Shown here in pieces: positions 18,685-28,592 of a stretch of DNA of 64,000 bases (position 1 is its first letter; each line of letters opens with the position of its first letter). The position numbers and the translations under genes were made by a program. Below the pieces are notes generated by a model that searched no databases, was not told where the DNA came from, and saw only the letters and a program-made list of their open reading frames with translations. This stretch comes from Streptomyces cupreus. Its GTDB lineage: Bacteria; Actinomycetota; Actinomycetes; Streptomycetales; Streptomycetaceae. The stretch spans positions 1 to 64,000 of the forward strand of contig NZ_JACMSF010000002.1 in the NCBI RefSeq assembly GCF_014257025.1. The letters are read 5' to 3'.

Positions 18685-19560
18685 CTACTTCGACTCGACG
18701 GCGTGGCCGCCGAACTGGTTGCGCAGCGCCGCGATCATCTTCATCTGCGGGGAGTCCTCCTGGCGGGAGGCGAACCGGGCGAAGAGGGAGGCGGTGATCG
18801 CGGGCAGCGGTACGGCGTTGTCGATGGCCGCCTCGACGGTCCAGCGGCCCTCGCCGGAGTCCTCCGCGTAGCCGCGCAGCTTGTCCAGGTGCTCGTCCTC
18901 GTCGAGGGCGTTCACGGCCAGGTCCAGCAGCCAGGAACGGATGACGGTGCCCTCCTGCCAGGAGCGGAAGACCTCCCGGACGTCCGTCACCGAGTCGACC
19001 TTCTCCAGCAGCTCCCAGCCCTCGGCGTAGGCCTGCATCATCGCGTACTCGATGCCGTTGTGGACCATCTTGGAGAAGTGCCCGGCGCCGACCTTGCCCG
19101 CGTGGACATAGCCGTACGGGCCCTCGGGCTTGAGCGCGTCGAAGATCGGCTGGACCTTGGCGATGTGCTCGGCGTCGCCGCCGACCATCAGCGCGTAGCC
19201 GTTCTCCAGGCCCCAGACGCCGCCGGAGACACCGGCGTCGACGAAGCCGATGCCCTTCTCGCCGAGCTCGCGCGCGTGCTTCTCGTCGTCCGTCCAGCGG
19301 GAGTTGCCGCCGTCGACGACGATGTCGCCGGGGGACAGGAGCTGCCCGAGTTCGTCCACGACGGACTGGGTGGCGGCGCCCGCCGGGACCATCACCCAGA
19401 CCACGCGCGGCCCTTCGAGCCTGTCGACCAGTTCGGCGAGGGAGGCGACGTCGGCGAGGTCCGGGTTGCGGTCGTAGCCGATGACGGTGTGGCCGGCGCG
19501 GCGGATCCGCTCGCGCATGTTGCCGCCCATCTTGCCGAGGCCGATGAGTCCGAGCTGCAT
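18685..19560 (-). CDS. gnd: 6-phosphogluconate dehydrogenase (decarboxylating), short NAD-type
   Basis: 291 aa, the short bacterial form rather than the about 470-aa NADP enzyme. GLIGLGKMGGNM (residues 4-15) binds the dinucleotide; the second strand ends in YDRNPD, where Asp favours NAD+ and the NADP-type Asn-Arg-Thr is absent. The catalytic Lys and Asn are in HFSKMVHNGIEY near 165, and the GGNS motif is at about 85. It converts 6-phosphogluconate to ribulose 5-phosphate. One base separates it from pgi. If it uses NAD+, the operon would yield NADPH at the Zwf step and NADH here. Confidence 0.9.
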   Translation of the reverse strand: MQLGLIGLGKMGGNMRERIRRAGHTVIGYDRNPDLADVASLAELVDRLEGPRVVWVMVPAGAATQSVVDELGQLLSPGDIVVDGGNSRWTDDEKHARELGEKGIGFVDAGVSGGVWGLENGYALMVGGDAEHIAKVQPIFDALKPEGPYGYVHAGKVGAGHFSKMVHNGIEYAMMQAYAEGWELLEKVDSVTDVREVFRSWQEGTVIRSWLLDLAVNALDEDEHLDKLRGYAEDSGEGRWTVEAAIDNAVPLPAITASLFARFASRQEDSPQMKMIAALRNQFGGHAVESK

Positions 19561-19561
19561 T

Positions 19562-21208
19562 TCAGTGCACTTCCTTCAGTTCACGGTAGGCGGCCACGAG
19601 AGCCGCGGTGGAGGAGTCGAGGCCGGGGACCTCGGCGCCCTCGGTGAGGGCGGGCTCGACGCGCTTGGCGAGGACCTTGCCGAGCTCCACGCCCCACTGG
19701 TCGAAGGAGTCGATGTTCCAGACGGCACCCTGGACGAACACCTTGTGCTCGTAGAGCGCGATGAGCTGGCCGAGGACCGACGGGGTCAGCTCACGGGCGA
19801 GGATCGTGGTCGTCGGGTGGTTGCCGCGGAAGGTGCGGTGCCGCACCTGCTCCTCGGCCACGCCCTCCGCGCGGACCTCCTCGGCGGTCTTGCCGAAGGC
19901 GAGCGCCTGCCCCTGCGCGAACAGGTTGGCCATCAACAGGTCGTGCTGCGCCTTGAGTTCCTCGCTCAGCTCGTCCACCGGCCGGGCGAAGCCGATCAGA
20001 TCGGCCGGGATCAGCTTGGTGCCCTGGTGGATCAACTGGTAGTAGGCGTGCTGCCCGTTGGTGCCGGGCGTGCCCCACACCACCGGTCCGGTCTGCCAGT
20101 CCACGGGGTGTCCGTCACGGTCCACCGACTTGCCGTTGGACTCCATGTCCAACTGCTGCAAGTACGCGGTGAACTTGGACAGGTAGTGGCTGTACGGCAG
20201 CACCGCGTGCGACTGGGCGTCGAAGAAATTGCCGTACCAGATGCCCAACAGGCCCAGGATCAGCGGGGCGTTGGCCTCGGCGGGGGCGGTCTGGAAGTGC
20301 TCGTCGACGAGGTGGAAGCCGTCCAGCAGGTCCCGGAACGCCGCCGGACCGATGGCGATCATCAGGGACAGGCCGATCGCGGAGTCGAACGAGTACCGGC
20401 CGCCGACCCAGTCCCAGAACTCGAACATGTTGTCCGGGTCGATGCCGAACTCGGTGACCTTCTCCTCGTTCGTCGACAGCGCGACGAAGTGCTTCGCGAC
20501 CGCCTTCTCCTCGCCGCCGAGCCCGGCCAGCAGCCAGGAACGCGCCGAGGTCGCGTTGGTGATCGTCTCGATCGTGGTGAAGGTCTTGGAGGCGACGATG
20601 AACAGCGTCTCCGCCGGGTCCAGGTCGCGCACCGCCTCGTGGAGGTCGGCACCGTCGACGTTCGACACGAACCGGAAGGTCAACTCCCGTGCGGTGTAGG
20701 GCCGCAGCACCTCGTACGCCATCGCCGGGCCGAGGTCGGAGCCGCCGATGCCGATGTTGACGACGTTCTTGATGCGCTTGCCGGTGTGGCCGGTCCAGCG
20801 CCCGGAACGGACCCCCTCGGCGAAGGCCGTCATCTTGTCGAGGACCCGGTGCACCCCCGGCACCACGTTCTTGCCGTCCACCTCGATCACCGCGTCCCGA
20901 GGGGCGCGCAGCGCGGTGTGCAGGACCGCCCGGTCCTCGGTGATGTTGATGCGGTCGCCGCGGAACGTGGCGTCGCGCAGCCCGAACACATCGGTGGCGA
21001 CGGCCAGTTCCTGGAGCAGGGCGAGCGTCTCGTTCGTGACGAGGTTCTTCGAGTAGTCGATGCGCAGATCGCCGACGCGCACCACATACCGGTCCGCGCG
21101 CTCGGGATCCGCGGCGAACAGGTCACGCAGATGGACGTGCCACTCGGCGCGGTGGTCCTCCAGGGCGGTCCACTCAGGCCGCCGGGTGAGCTTCGGGGAG
21201 TCAGACAT
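19562..21208 (-). CDS. pgi: Glucose-6-phosphate isomerase
   Basis: 548 aa, full length for the long bacterial/eukaryotic form. Both PGI signatures are present: [14 protein letters not shown] near 268, and the C-terminal [13 protein letters not shown] near 490; the catalytic Glu lies in the usual [15 protein letters not shown] region and the catalytic Lys in the last signature. It interconverts glucose 6-phosphate and fructose 6-phosphate. Its start overlaps the opcA stop by 8 bp, so it belongs to the pentose-phosphate operon. A second housekeeping pgi is usual in Streptomyces. Confidence 0.97.
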   Translation of the reverse strand: MSDSPKLTRRPEWTALEDHRAEWHVHLRDLFAADPERADRYVVRVGDLRIDYSKNLVTNETLALLQELAVATDVFGLRDATFRGDRINITEDRAVLHTALRAPRDAVIEVDGKNVVPGVHRVLDKMTAFAEGVRSGRWTGHTGKRIKNVVNIGIGGSDLGPAMAYEVLRPYTARELTFRFVSNVDGADLHEAVRDLDPAETLFIVASKTFTTIETITNATSARSWLLAGLGGEEKAVAKHFVALSTNEEKVTEFGIDPDNMFEFWDWVGGRYSFDSAIGLSLMIAIGPAAFRDLLDGFHLVDEHFQTAPAEANAPLILGLLGIWYGNFFDAQSHAVLPYSHYLSKFTAYLQQLDMESNGKSVDRDGHPVDWQTGPVVWGTPGTNGQHAYYQLIHQGTKLIPADLIGFARPVDELSEELKAQHDLLMANLFAQGQALAFGKTAEEVRAEGVAEEQVRHRTFRGNHPTTTILARELTPSVLGQLIALYEHKVFVQGAVWNIDSFDQWGVELGKVLAKRVEPALTEGAEVPGLDSSTAALVAAYRELKEVH

Positions 21209-22136
21209 GAGAGGGGGTCTCCTTGGCGACCTCGCCCCGCAGGGCGACGGCGTACATCTCGTCCGCGTCGAGGCGCCTGAGCTCCTCGGCGATGAGTTCG
21301 GAGGTGGTGCGGACCTTCAGCGCGAGGGTGCGCGAGGGCTGTCCCGGCAGGGAGAGCGTGGCCAGCGGGCCCTCGGGGCGGTCGATGACGATCTCGCCGT
21401 TCGCGGTGCCGAGCCGTACGGCGGTGACCACCGGCCCGGCGGTGACGATCCGGTCGATCTTCACCCTCAGCCGTGCCTCCAGCCAGCGCGCGAGCAGTTC
21501 GGCGGCCGGGTTGTCGGCCTCGGCCTCCACGGCCCCCGAGATGATCTGCTCCCGGGCCTGGTCCAGGGCCGCGGCCAGCATCGAGCGCCACGGGGTCAGC
21601 CGGGTCCAGGCGAGGTCGGTGTCGCCGGGCGCGTAGGAGCGGACCCGGGTCTCCAGGACCTCGAAGGGGTTCTCCACCGCGTACAGGTCGGTGATCCGGC
21701 GCTGGGCGAGCGCGCCCAGCGGGTCCTTGGCCGGGTTCTCGGGCGCCTCCACCGGCCACCACACGACCACCGGGGCGTCCGGCAGCAGCAGCGGCAGGAC
21801 CACCGAGTCGGCGTGGTCGGAGACCTCGCCGTAGGTCCGCAGCACGACCGTCTCGCCGGTGCCCGCGTCGGCGCCCACCCGGACCTCGGCGTCGAGGCGG
21901 GAGGCGGTGCGGTCGCGCGGGGTACGGGCATGCCGCTTGATGACGACCAGGGTGCGCGAGGGGTGCTCGTGCGAGGCCTCCTCGGCCGCCTTGATCGCGT
22001 CGTAGGCGTTCTCCTCGTCCGTGACGATCACCATCGTCAGGACCATGCCCACGGCAGGGGTGCCGATGGCGCGGCGACCCTGTACGAGAGCCTTGTTGAT
22101 CTTGCTTGCCGTGGTGTCGGTCAGGTCGATCTTCAT
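21201..22136 (-). CDS. opcA: Glucose-6-phosphate dehydrogenase assembly protein OpcA
   Basis: 311 aa, the standard length of actinobacterial OpcA. The N-terminus ([20 protein letters not shown]) and the central [22 protein letters not shown] motif are characteristic. OpcA is an allosteric/assembly partner of Zwf. It overlaps zwf by 4 nt (ATGA) and pgi by 8 nt, as expected for a tightly coupled operon. Confidence 0.95.
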   Translation of the reverse strand: MKIDLTDTTASKINKALVQGRRAIGTPAVGMVLTMVIVTDEENAYDAIKAAEEASHEHPSRTLVVIKRHARTPRDRTASRLDAEVRVGADAGTGETVVLRTYGEVSDHADSVVLPLLLPDAPVVVWWPVEAPENPAKDPLGALAQRRITDLYAVENPFEVLETRVRSYAPGDTDLAWTRLTPWRSMLAAALDQAREQIISGAVEAEADNPAAELLARWLEARLRVKIDRIVTAGPVVTAVRLGTANGEIVIDRPEGPLATLSLPGQPSRTLALKVRTTSELIAEELRRLDADEMYAVALRGEVAKETPSHV

Positions 22137-23662
22137 GGCCTGCGCCAGCTCCGTCCGTCTCGTGCGAGCATCTCGTCGGCTTCCTCGGGGCCCCAGCTGC
22201 CCGAGGCGTACTGCGCCGGCCTGCCGTGCCGCGCCCAGTACCCCTCGATCGGGTCGAGGATCTTCCAGGACTCTTCCACTTCCTGGTGACGGGGGAACAA
22301 ATTGGCGTCGCCGAGCAGGACGTCCAGGATGAGGCGTTCGTACGCCTCCGGGCTGGACTCCGTGAACGACTCGCCGTAGGCGAAGTCCATCGTCACGTCC
22401 CGGATCTCCATGGAGGTGCCGGGCACCTTGGAGCCGAAGCGGACGGTGACTCCCTCGTCGGGCTGGACGCGGATGACGATCGCGTTCTTGCCCAGTTCTT
22501 CCGTGGCGGTGCGGTCGAAGGGGGAGTGCGGCGCCTGCTGGAAGACCACCGCGATCTCGGTGACCCGGCGCCCGAGCCGCTTGCCGGTGCGCAGGTAGAA
22601 CGGCACTCCGGCCCAGCGGCGGTTGTCGACCTCCAACTTCACCGCGGCGTACGTGTCCGTCGTGGAGGCCGGGTCGATGCCCTCCTCCTGGAGGTAGCCG
22701 CGCACCTTCTCGCCGCCCTGCCAGCCGGTCGCGTACTGCCCGCGCACGGTGTGCCGGCCCAGGTCCTCCGGAAGCTTCACGGCCTTGAGGACCTTCAGCT
22801 TCTCCATCAGCAGCGAACCGGCCTCGAAGGAGGCGGGCTCCTCCATCGCGGTGAGCGCCATCAGCTGAAGCAGGTGGTTCTGGATGACGTCACGGGCCGA
22901 GCCGATGCCGTCGTAGTAGCCCGCCCGGCCGCCGATGCCGATGTCCTCGGCCATCGTGATCTGGATGTGGTCGACGTACGACCGGTTCCAGATCGGCTCG
23001 AACATCTGGTTGGCGAAGCGCAGCGCCAGGATGTTCTGGACGGTCTCCTTGCCCAGGTAGTGGTCGATCCGGAAGACCTGCTCCGGGTCGAACACGTCGT
23101 GCACGATGGCGTTCAGCTCGCGGGCGCTGCCCAGGTCGTGGCCGAACGGCTTCTCGATGACCGCACGGCGCCAGGAGCCCTCGGGAGCCTCGGCGAGGCC
23201 GTGCTTCTTCAGCTGCTGGACGACCTTCGGGAAGAACTTCGGCGGTACGGAGAGATAGAAGGCGTAGTTGCCGCTGGTGCCCCGCGAGGCGTCCAACTCG
23301 TCGACGGCGGCGCGCAGTTGCTTGAACGCCATGTCGTCGTCGAAGTCACCCGGGATGAACCGCATGCCCTCGGCGAGCTGCTGCCAGACCTCCTCGCGGA
23401 AGGGGGTGCGGGCGTGTTCCTTGACCGCGTCGTGCACGACCTGCGCGAAGTCCTGGTCCTCCCAGTCCCGGCGGGCGAACCCGACGAGGGAGAAGCCCGG
23501 CGGCAGCAGACCGCGGTTGGCGAGGTCGTAGACCGCCGGCATCAGCTTCTTGCGGGACAGGTCGCCGGTGACGCCGAAGATGACCAGGCCGGAGGGGCCG
23601 GCGATGCGCGGGAGGCGCCGGTCGCGGGCGTCGCGCAGCGGGTTGGTCCAGTCGGTGGTCAT
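22133..23662 (-). CDS. zwf: Glucose-6-phosphate 1-dehydrogenase
   Basis: 509 aa. The cofactor motif [14 protein letters not shown] lies at residues 27-40 and the active-site signature RIDHYLGKE at about 188. It catalyses the first oxidative step of the pentose-phosphate pathway, producing NADPH. The ATG at 23662 (overlapping the tal stop by 4 nt) is chosen because upstream codons in the same frame are the tal gene read out of frame. It sits between tal and opcA. Confidence 0.97.
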   Translation of the reverse strand: MTTDWTNPLRDARDRRLPRIAGPSGLVIFGVTGDLSRKKLMPAVYDLANRGLLPPGFSLVGFARRDWEDQDFAQVVHDAVKEHARTPFREEVWQQLAEGMRFIPGDFDDDMAFKQLRAAVDELDASRGTSGNYAFYLSVPPKFFPKVVQQLKKHGLAEAPEGSWRRAVIEKPFGHDLGSARELNAIVHDVFDPEQVFRIDHYLGKETVQNILALRFANQMFEPIWNRSYVDHIQITMAEDIGIGGRAGYYDGIGSARDVIQNHLLQLMALTAMEEPASFEAGSLLMEKLKVLKAVKLPEDLGRHTVRGQYATGWQGGEKVRGYLQEEGIDPASTTDTYAAVKLEVDNRRWAGVPFYLRTGKRLGRRVTEIAVVFQQAPHSPFDRTATEELGKNAIVIRVQPDEGVTVRFGSKVPGTSMEIRDVTMDFAYGESFTESSPEAYERLILDVLLGDANLFPRHQEVEESWKILDPIEGYWARHGRPAQYASGSWGPEEADEMLARDGRSWRRP

Positions 23663-24786
23663 TCCTGCTCCGCTCCCTTGCTCTGTAGGGACTTGGCGAC
23701 CGCGTCCAGCAGCTCCTGCCAGGCGTCCTCGAACTTGGCGACGCCCTCGTCCTCCAGCTTGGTGACGACCTCGTCGTAGGAGATGCCGAGGCGCTCCACG
23801 GCCTCCAGGTCGGCGCGGGCCTGGACATAGCCGCCGGTGACGGTGTCGCCGGTGATCCCGCCGTGGTCGGCGGTGGCGTTCAGGGTGCCCTCCGGCATGG
23901 TGTTGACGGTGCCGGGCGCGACCAGGTCGTCGACGTAGAGGGTGTCCTTGTAGGCCGGGTCCTTCACGCCGGTCGACGCCCACAGCGGGCGCTGCTTGTT
24001 GGCCTGCGCGGTGGCCAGCTTCACCCAGCGGTCGGAGGCGAAGACCTCCTCGTACGCCTCGTAGGCGAGGCGGGCGTTGGCGAGGGCGGCGCGGCCCTTC
24101 AGGGCGAGGGCCTCCTCGGTGCCGAGGACGGTCAGCCGCTTGTCGATCTCGCTGTCGACGCGGGAGACGAAGAAGGAGGCGACGGAGTGGATGGACGACA
24201 GGTCCAGGCCCCGCTCGGCGGCCTTCTCCAGGCCCAGCAGATAGGCGTCCATGACCTCGCGGTAGCGCTCCAGGGAGAAGATCAGCGTGACGTTGACGCT
24301 GATGCCCTCGGCGAGGACCGCGGTGATGGCCGGCAGACCCGCCTTGGTCGCCGGGATCTTGATCATGACGTTGGGGCGGTCGACCAGCCAGGCGAGCTGC
24401 TTGGCCTCGGCGACGGTGGCCGCCGTGTCGTGGGCGAGCCGCGGGTCGACCTCGATGGAGACCCGGCCGTCCCGGCCGCCGGTCGCGTCGTACACCGGGC
24501 GCAGGACGTCGGCGGCGGCGCGTACGTCGGCCGTCGTCATCATCCGTACGGCCTCGTCGACCGTGACCCCGCGCACGGCGAGGTCGGCGAGCTGCTCCTC
24601 GTACCCGTCGCCGGATCCGATGGCGGCCTGGAAGATGGACGGGTTGGTGGTGACGCCCACCACGTGCTTGGTGGCGACGAGTTCGGCGAGGTTGCCGGAG
24701 GCGATCCGCTTACGGGACAGGTCGTCCAGCCAGATGGAGACGCCCTCGTCGGAGAGGCGCTTGAGTGTTTCGGTCACTGTGATCAT
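23659..24786 (-). CDS. tal: Transaldolase
   Basis: 375 aa, the actinobacterial long type. Signatures are [11 protein letters not shown] near residue 43, the Schiff-base Lys in [11 protein letters not shown] near 144, and [11 protein letters not shown] near 170. It transfers a dihydroxyacetone unit between sedoheptulose 7-phosphate and glyceraldehyde 3-phosphate. The ATG at 24786 follows AAAGAAG; longer frames add an unrelated Pro-rich tail. It is 19 bp after tkt and overlaps zwf by 4 nt. Confidence 0.96.
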   Translation of the reverse strand: MITVTETLKRLSDEGVSIWLDDLSRKRIASGNLAELVATKHVVGVTTNPSIFQAAIGSGDGYEEQLADLAVRGVTVDEAVRMMTTADVRAAADVLRPVYDATGGRDGRVSIEVDPRLAHDTAATVAEAKQLAWLVDRPNVMIKIPATKAGLPAITAVLAEGISVNVTLIFSLERYREVMDAYLLGLEKAAERGLDLSSIHSVASFFVSRVDSEIDKRLTVLGTEEALALKGRAALANARLAYEAYEEVFASDRWVKLATAQANKQRPLWASTGVKDPAYKDTLYVDDLVAPGTVNTMPEGTLNATADHGGITGDTVTGGYVQARADLEAVERLGISYDEVVTKLEDEGVAKFEDAWQELLDAVAKSLQSKGAEQE

Positions 24787-24805
24787 CTTCTTTCTGGCGG
24801 TCGGA

Positions 24806-26881
24806 TCAACCACGCGCGGCGGCCAGGGATTCCTTGGCGGCCGCTGCGACGTTCTCGGGAGTGAAGCCGTACTCGGCGAACAGGGTCTTGGCATCGGCGG
24901 AGGCGCCGAAGTGTTCGAGGGAGACGATGCGTCCTGCGTCACCCACGAACCGGTACCACGTCAGACCGATCCCGGCTTCGACGGCGACGCGCGCTCGCAC
25001 GGACGGCGGAATGACGCTGTCCCGGTACTCGCGGGGCTGCTGCTCGAACCACTCCACGGACGGCATCGACACCACCCGGGTGCCGATCCCCTCGGCTTCG
25101 AGCCGCTCGCGCGCGGCGACGGCGAGCTGCACCTCGGAGCCGGTGGCGATGAGGACGACGTCGGGCGTCCCGGTCGAGGCCTCGCGCAGGATGTAACCGC
25201 CCTTGGCCGCGTCCTCGTTGCGCTCGTACGTCGGCACGCCCTGGCGGGTGAGGGCGAGGCCGTGCGGGGCCGGGTCGGTGGCGTGCCGGCGCAGGATCTC
25301 CGCCCAGGCGACGGCGGTCTCGTTGGCGTCGGCGGGCCGCACGATGTTCAGGCCCGGGATGGCGCGCAGCGAGGCGAGGTGCTCGACCGGCTGGTGGGTG
25401 GGGCCGTCCTCGCCGAGGCCGATGGAGTCGTGCGTCCACACATAGGTGACGGGGAGCTGCATCAGCGCGGACATCCGGACGGCGTTGCGCATGTAGTCGG
25501 AGAACACCAGGAAGGTGCCGCCGTAGACACGGGTGTTGCCGTGCAGGGCGATGCCGTTCATCTCCGCGGCCATGGAGAACTCGCGGATGCCGAAGTGGAC
25601 GGTACGGCCGTAGGGGTCGGCCTCCGGCAGCGGGTTGCCCTTGGGCAGGAAGGAGCTGGTCTTGTCGATGGTGGTGTTGTTGGAGCCGGCCAGGTCGGCG
25701 GAGCCGCCCCACAGCTCGGGCAGCACCGCGCCGAGCGCCTGGAGGACCTTGCCGGAGGCGGCGCGGGTGGCGACGGACTTGCCGGGCTCGAACACCGGGA
25801 CCGAGGACTCCCAGCCCTCGGGGAGCTGACCGGCGACCACCCGGTCGAACAAGTTCGCGCGCTCGGGGACGGCGGTGCGCCACTCGGCGATGCGCTTGTC
25901 CCAGGCGGCGTGCGCCTCGGCGCCCCGGTCGAGGGCGCGGCGGCTGTGCGCCAGCACGTCATCCGCCACCTCGAAGCTGCGTGCGGGGTCAAAGCCCAGC
26001 AGCCGCTTGGTGGCGGCGATCTCGTCCTCGCCGAGCGCGGAGCCGTGCGAGGCCTCGGTGTTGCGGGCGTTCGGCGCGGGCCAGGCGATGATCGTGCGCA
26101 TGGCGATGATCGAGGGGCGCCCGGTCTCGGCCTGCGCGGTCTTCAGCGCCGCGTACAGGGCGCGGACGTCGACGTCGCCGTCCTCGGTGGGCTCGATGCG
26201 CTGGGTGTGCCAGCCGTAGGCCTCGTAGCGCCCCAGCACGTCCTCGGAGAACGCGGTCGCGGTGTCGCCCTCGATGGAGATGTGGTTGTCGTCGTAGACG
26301 AAGACCAGGTTGCCGAGCTTCTGGTGGCCGGCGAGCGAGGAGGCCTCGGCGGAGACGCCCTCCTCCAGGTCGCCGTCGGAGACGATCGCCCAGATGGTGT
26401 GGTCGAAGGGGGACTCGCCCTCGGGGGCCTCGGGGTCGAACAGGCCGCGCTCGTAGCGGGCGGCCATGGCCATGCCGACGGCATTGGCGACACCCTGTCC
26501 GAGCGGTCCCGTCGTCGTCTCCACGCCCGCGGTGTGGCCGTACTCGGGGTGGCCGGGCGTCTTGGAGCCCTGGGTCCGGAAGGCCTTGAGGTCGTCCAGC
26601 TCCAGCTCGTAGCCGGCGAGGAAGAGCTGGGTGTAGAGCGTCAGTGAGGTGTGGCCGGGGGAGAGGACGAAACGGTCACGGCCGGTCCACTCCGGATCCG
26701 CGGGATCGTGCCGCATCACCTTCTGAAAGATCGTGTACGCCGCGGGCGCGAGGCTCATCGCGGTGCCCGGGTGGCCGTTGCCGACCTTCTGCACGGCATC
26801 CGCCGCCAACAGGCGTGCGGTGTCGACGGCACGCCGGTCGAGTTCGGTCCATTCGAAGCTGTCCGGTGTCTGCGTGCTCAT
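24806..26881 (-). CDS. tkt: Transketolase
   Basis: 691 aa, full length. The N-terminal transketolase signature includes [12 protein letters not shown] near residue 35, the ThDP/Mg motif GDGDLEEG near 162 (here VSDGDLEEG), and the second signature [21 protein letters not shown] near 470. First gene of the tkt-tal-zwf-opcA-pgi-gnd operon and divergent from an AraC regulator. A perfect 17-bp palindrome lies 52 bp upstream of its start and is a likely operator. Confidence 0.97.
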   Translation of the reverse strand: MSTQTPDSFEWTELDRRAVDTARLLAADAVQKVGNGHPGTAMSLAPAAYTIFQKVMRHDPADPEWTGRDRFVLSPGHTSLTLYTQLFLAGYELELDDLKAFRTQGSKTPGHPEYGHTAGVETTTGPLGQGVANAVGMAMAARYERGLFDPEAPEGESPFDHTIWAIVSDGDLEEGVSAEASSLAGHQKLGNLVFVYDDNHISIEGDTATAFSEDVLGRYEAYGWHTQRIEPTEDGDVDVRALYAALKTAQAETGRPSIIAMRTIIAWPAPNARNTEASHGSALGEDEIAATKRLLGFDPARSFEVADDVLAHSRRALDRGAEAHAAWDKRIAEWRTAVPERANLFDRVVAGQLPEGWESSVPVFEPGKSVATRAASGKVLQALGAVLPELWGGSADLAGSNNTTIDKTSSFLPKGNPLPEADPYGRTVHFGIREFSMAAEMNGIALHGNTRVYGGTFLVFSDYMRNAVRMSALMQLPVTYVWTHDSIGLGEDGPTHQPVEHLASLRAIPGLNIVRPADANETAVAWAEILRRHATDPAPHGLALTRQGVPTYERNEDAAKGGYILREASTGTPDVVLIATGSEVQLAVAARERLEAEGIGTRVVSMPSVEWFEQQPREYRDSVIPPSVRARVAVEAGIGLTWYRFVGDAGRIVSLEHFGASADAKTLFAEYGFTPENVAAAAKESLAAARG

Positions 26882-26932
26882 CTTCAAGAAGTCCTTGGTG
26901 GAAGCGGGTTTCTTCTCTGGCGCGTTCAAAAG

Positions 26933-26949
26933 TAAAAGTCTGACTTTTA
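26933..26949. promoter_or_regulatory. 17-bp perfect palindrome between tkt and the AraC gene
   Basis: TAAAAGTC - T - GACTTTTA, eight perfect pairs around one base. It is strikingly AT-rich in a high-GC region and lies 52 bp upstream of tkt and 78 bp upstream of the AraC gene. It is a probable binding site for a dimeric regulator of the pentose-phosphate operon; which protein binds is not shown by the sequence. Confidence 0.65.
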
Positions 26950-27026
26950 GAGGGGAAGGTCGCCGTGTGTCAGCCTGTGGTGAAAGTGGGACACGGAGTG
27001 CGTGGCTGGGGCGGTACGAGAAGGAC

Positions 27027-27917
27027 ATGGTGGACAGAACGGTGCAAGGCGGCGGCGAGGACGGGATCAGAACCTTCCCCTTCCCGGTCGACCTGAGCGT
27101 GCTCGGCGTCGGCATGCAGGTCGGACCCATGCGCCCCGATCGCACCTGGCACGCCGATGTGCCGCTGGAGCGGGTGCACCGCATCGACTTCCACGTCGTG
27201 ATGCTCTTCGACGAGGGCCCCGTCCGCCACATGATCGACTTCACCGAGTACGAGGCGGGCCCCGGCGATCTGCTCTGGATCCGCCCCGGGCAGATCCACC
27301 GCTTCTCGACGGCCGACGAGTACCGGGGAACCGTCCTCACCATGCAGCCCGGCTTCCTGCCCCGGGCGACGGTCGAGGCGACCGGCCTGTACCGCTACGA
27401 TCTGCCGCCCCTGCTCCACCCCGACGAGCCGCAGCTCACGGCGCTCCGCTCGGCGCTCGGCCAGCTCCGCCGCGAGTACAAGGACACGACGCTCCCCCTG
27501 AGCCTGCACACCGCGGTCCTGCGCCACTCCCTCTCGGCGTTCCTGTTGCGCCTCGCGCATCTCGCGGCGAGCTCGCACGACACGGCCCGCCGGGAGGCCG
27601 GCTCGGCCTTCACCCAGTTCCGGGACGCGGTGGAGCGCGGCTTCGCCACCAACCACAGCGTCAGCGCCTACGCCGATCAGCTCGGCTGCTCCCGCCGTAC
27701 CCTCGTCCGAGCGGTCCGCGCCGCCACGGGCGAGACGCCGAAGAGCTTCATCGACAAGCGGGTGATCCTGGAGGCGAAGCGGCTGCTGGCCCACACGGAA
27801 CTGCCGGTCGGCCGCGTCGGCGCGGCGATCGGCTTCCCCGACGCGGCGAACTTCTCCAAGTTCTTCCACCAGCACACGGACATGACCCCGGCGGCGTTCC
27901 GGGCGGAGTTGCGGTAG
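27027..27917 (+). CDS. AraC-family transcriptional regulator
   Basis: 296 aa. The N-terminal cupin ligand domain (residues 15-110, with RIDFHVVMLFDEG and GDLLWIRPGQIHRF) is followed by a C-terminal double helix-turn-helix (about 200-296), including SVSAYADQLGCSRRTLVRAV and VGRVGAAIGFPDAANFSKFFHQHTD. RBS GAGAAGGAC before ATG 27027. It is divergent from tkt with 145 bp between the starts, so it may control the pentose-phosphate operon or itself; the perfect 17-bp palindrome there is not the direct-repeat form AraC proteins usually bind. Confidence 0.9.
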   Translation: MVDRTVQGGGEDGIRTFPFPVDLSVLGVGMQVGPMRPDRTWHADVPLERVHRIDFHVVMLFDEGPVRHMIDFTEYEAGPGDLLWIRPGQIHRFSTADEYRGTVLTMQPGFLPRATVEATGLYRYDLPPLLHPDEPQLTALRSALGQLRREYKDTTLPLSLHTAVLRHSLSAFLLRLAHLAASSHDTARREAGSAFTQFRDAVERGFATNHSVSAYADQLGCSRRTLVRAVRAATGETPKSFIDKRVILEAKRLLAHTELPVGRVGAAIGFPDAANFSKFFHQHTDMTPAAFRAELR

Positions 27918-27950
27918 GCGCCGGGGCGGTCAGTGGTTGTCTGCGGCGCC
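27917..27950. terminator. Possible weak terminator hairpin
   Basis: GGCGCCG (27917-27923) can pair with CGGCGCC (27944-27950) across a 20-nt loop, just after the AraC stop and before the convergent gene's stop. The loop is long, so this is tentative. Confidence 0.35.
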
Positions 27951-27975
27951 GTCGTGGCTGCTTCGCTCGGGCCGC

Positions 27976-28506
27976 TCAGGCAAACGGCTGTCCGCCCACT
28001 CCGACACGACGGACCCCTCGCGGCGAGAGTGTCATCGGGCCCATCCAGCCCATGTGGACGAGGGCGACCTGGGACGGCAGTGGGGTCACGGGGTCGACCG
28101 ACCTGCCGTGCGACCAGTTCTGGAGCAGCCCCTCGGTGCTCTCCACGGCGGACACCACCATGGTCACCTTCAGCTCGCCGTCGCCCCAGGTGTGCCACAA
28201 CGCCCAGCCCTCCGGTCGGGGTTGGACTCCGAATCGCGCGCAGGTCTCGTCGTAGTCCGCCAGGCCGCCCGGCTTCAGCAGCGCGGCACCGAAGAGCCGG
28301 ACCCGGGGGCGGTCCTCCTCCAGGCAGCCGTCGCCCTCGAAATGGTAGTGGTGCAGCACCCGGGCCAGCGCGTTCACACGGCGCTGGAGCGGTGTCGCGT
28401 CCTCGGGGTCCGCGTCCGGGCGGGGCCAGCCCTCGTCGTACGCCGCCACCTTGACCTGGTGGGCGAGGCGTTCGATCTCGCGGAGGTAGTCCAGTTCGCT
28501 GAGCAT
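27976..28506 (-). CDS. Conserved hypothetical protein
   Basis: 176 aa, family not recognised. It is soluble with no signal peptide or membrane segment. It opens with a helical charged segment (SELDYLREIERLAHQVKVAAYDEG) and continues with a possible beta-rich core containing RVRLFGAALLKPGGL and GWALWHTWGDGELKVTMVVSA. The ATG at 28506 is preferred because the upstream extension is Arg-rich and lacks coding character. Convergent with the AraC gene and followed upstream by the GH16 gene on the same strand, 86 bp apart. Confidence 0.6.
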   Translation of the reverse strand: MLSELDYLREIERLAHQVKVAAYDEGWPRPDADPEDATPLQRRVNALARVLHHYHFEGDGCLEEDRPRVRLFGAALLKPGGLADYDETCARFGVQPRPEGWALWHTWGDGELKVTMVVSAVESTEGLLQNWSHGRSVDPVTPLPSQVALVHMGWMGPMTLSPRGVRRVGVGGQPFA

Positions 28507-28592
28507 GCGGCGCAGTCTCGCACCGCGGTGCGCGCCGGCGGTCCGAATTTTTCGCGCCCGGGGACCGGACCGCCGGCGGCTCACCGCTCCTC

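Noticed and set aside
22133..23983. Extended zwf start in the tal region
   Set aside because: The extra 107 codons are tal sequence in the wrong frame; ATG 23662 gives the normal 509-aa enzyme.
24806..27343. Extended transketolase start reaching into the AraC gene
   Set aside because: The extension covers the palindrome and antisense AraC codons; the family start is ATG 26881.
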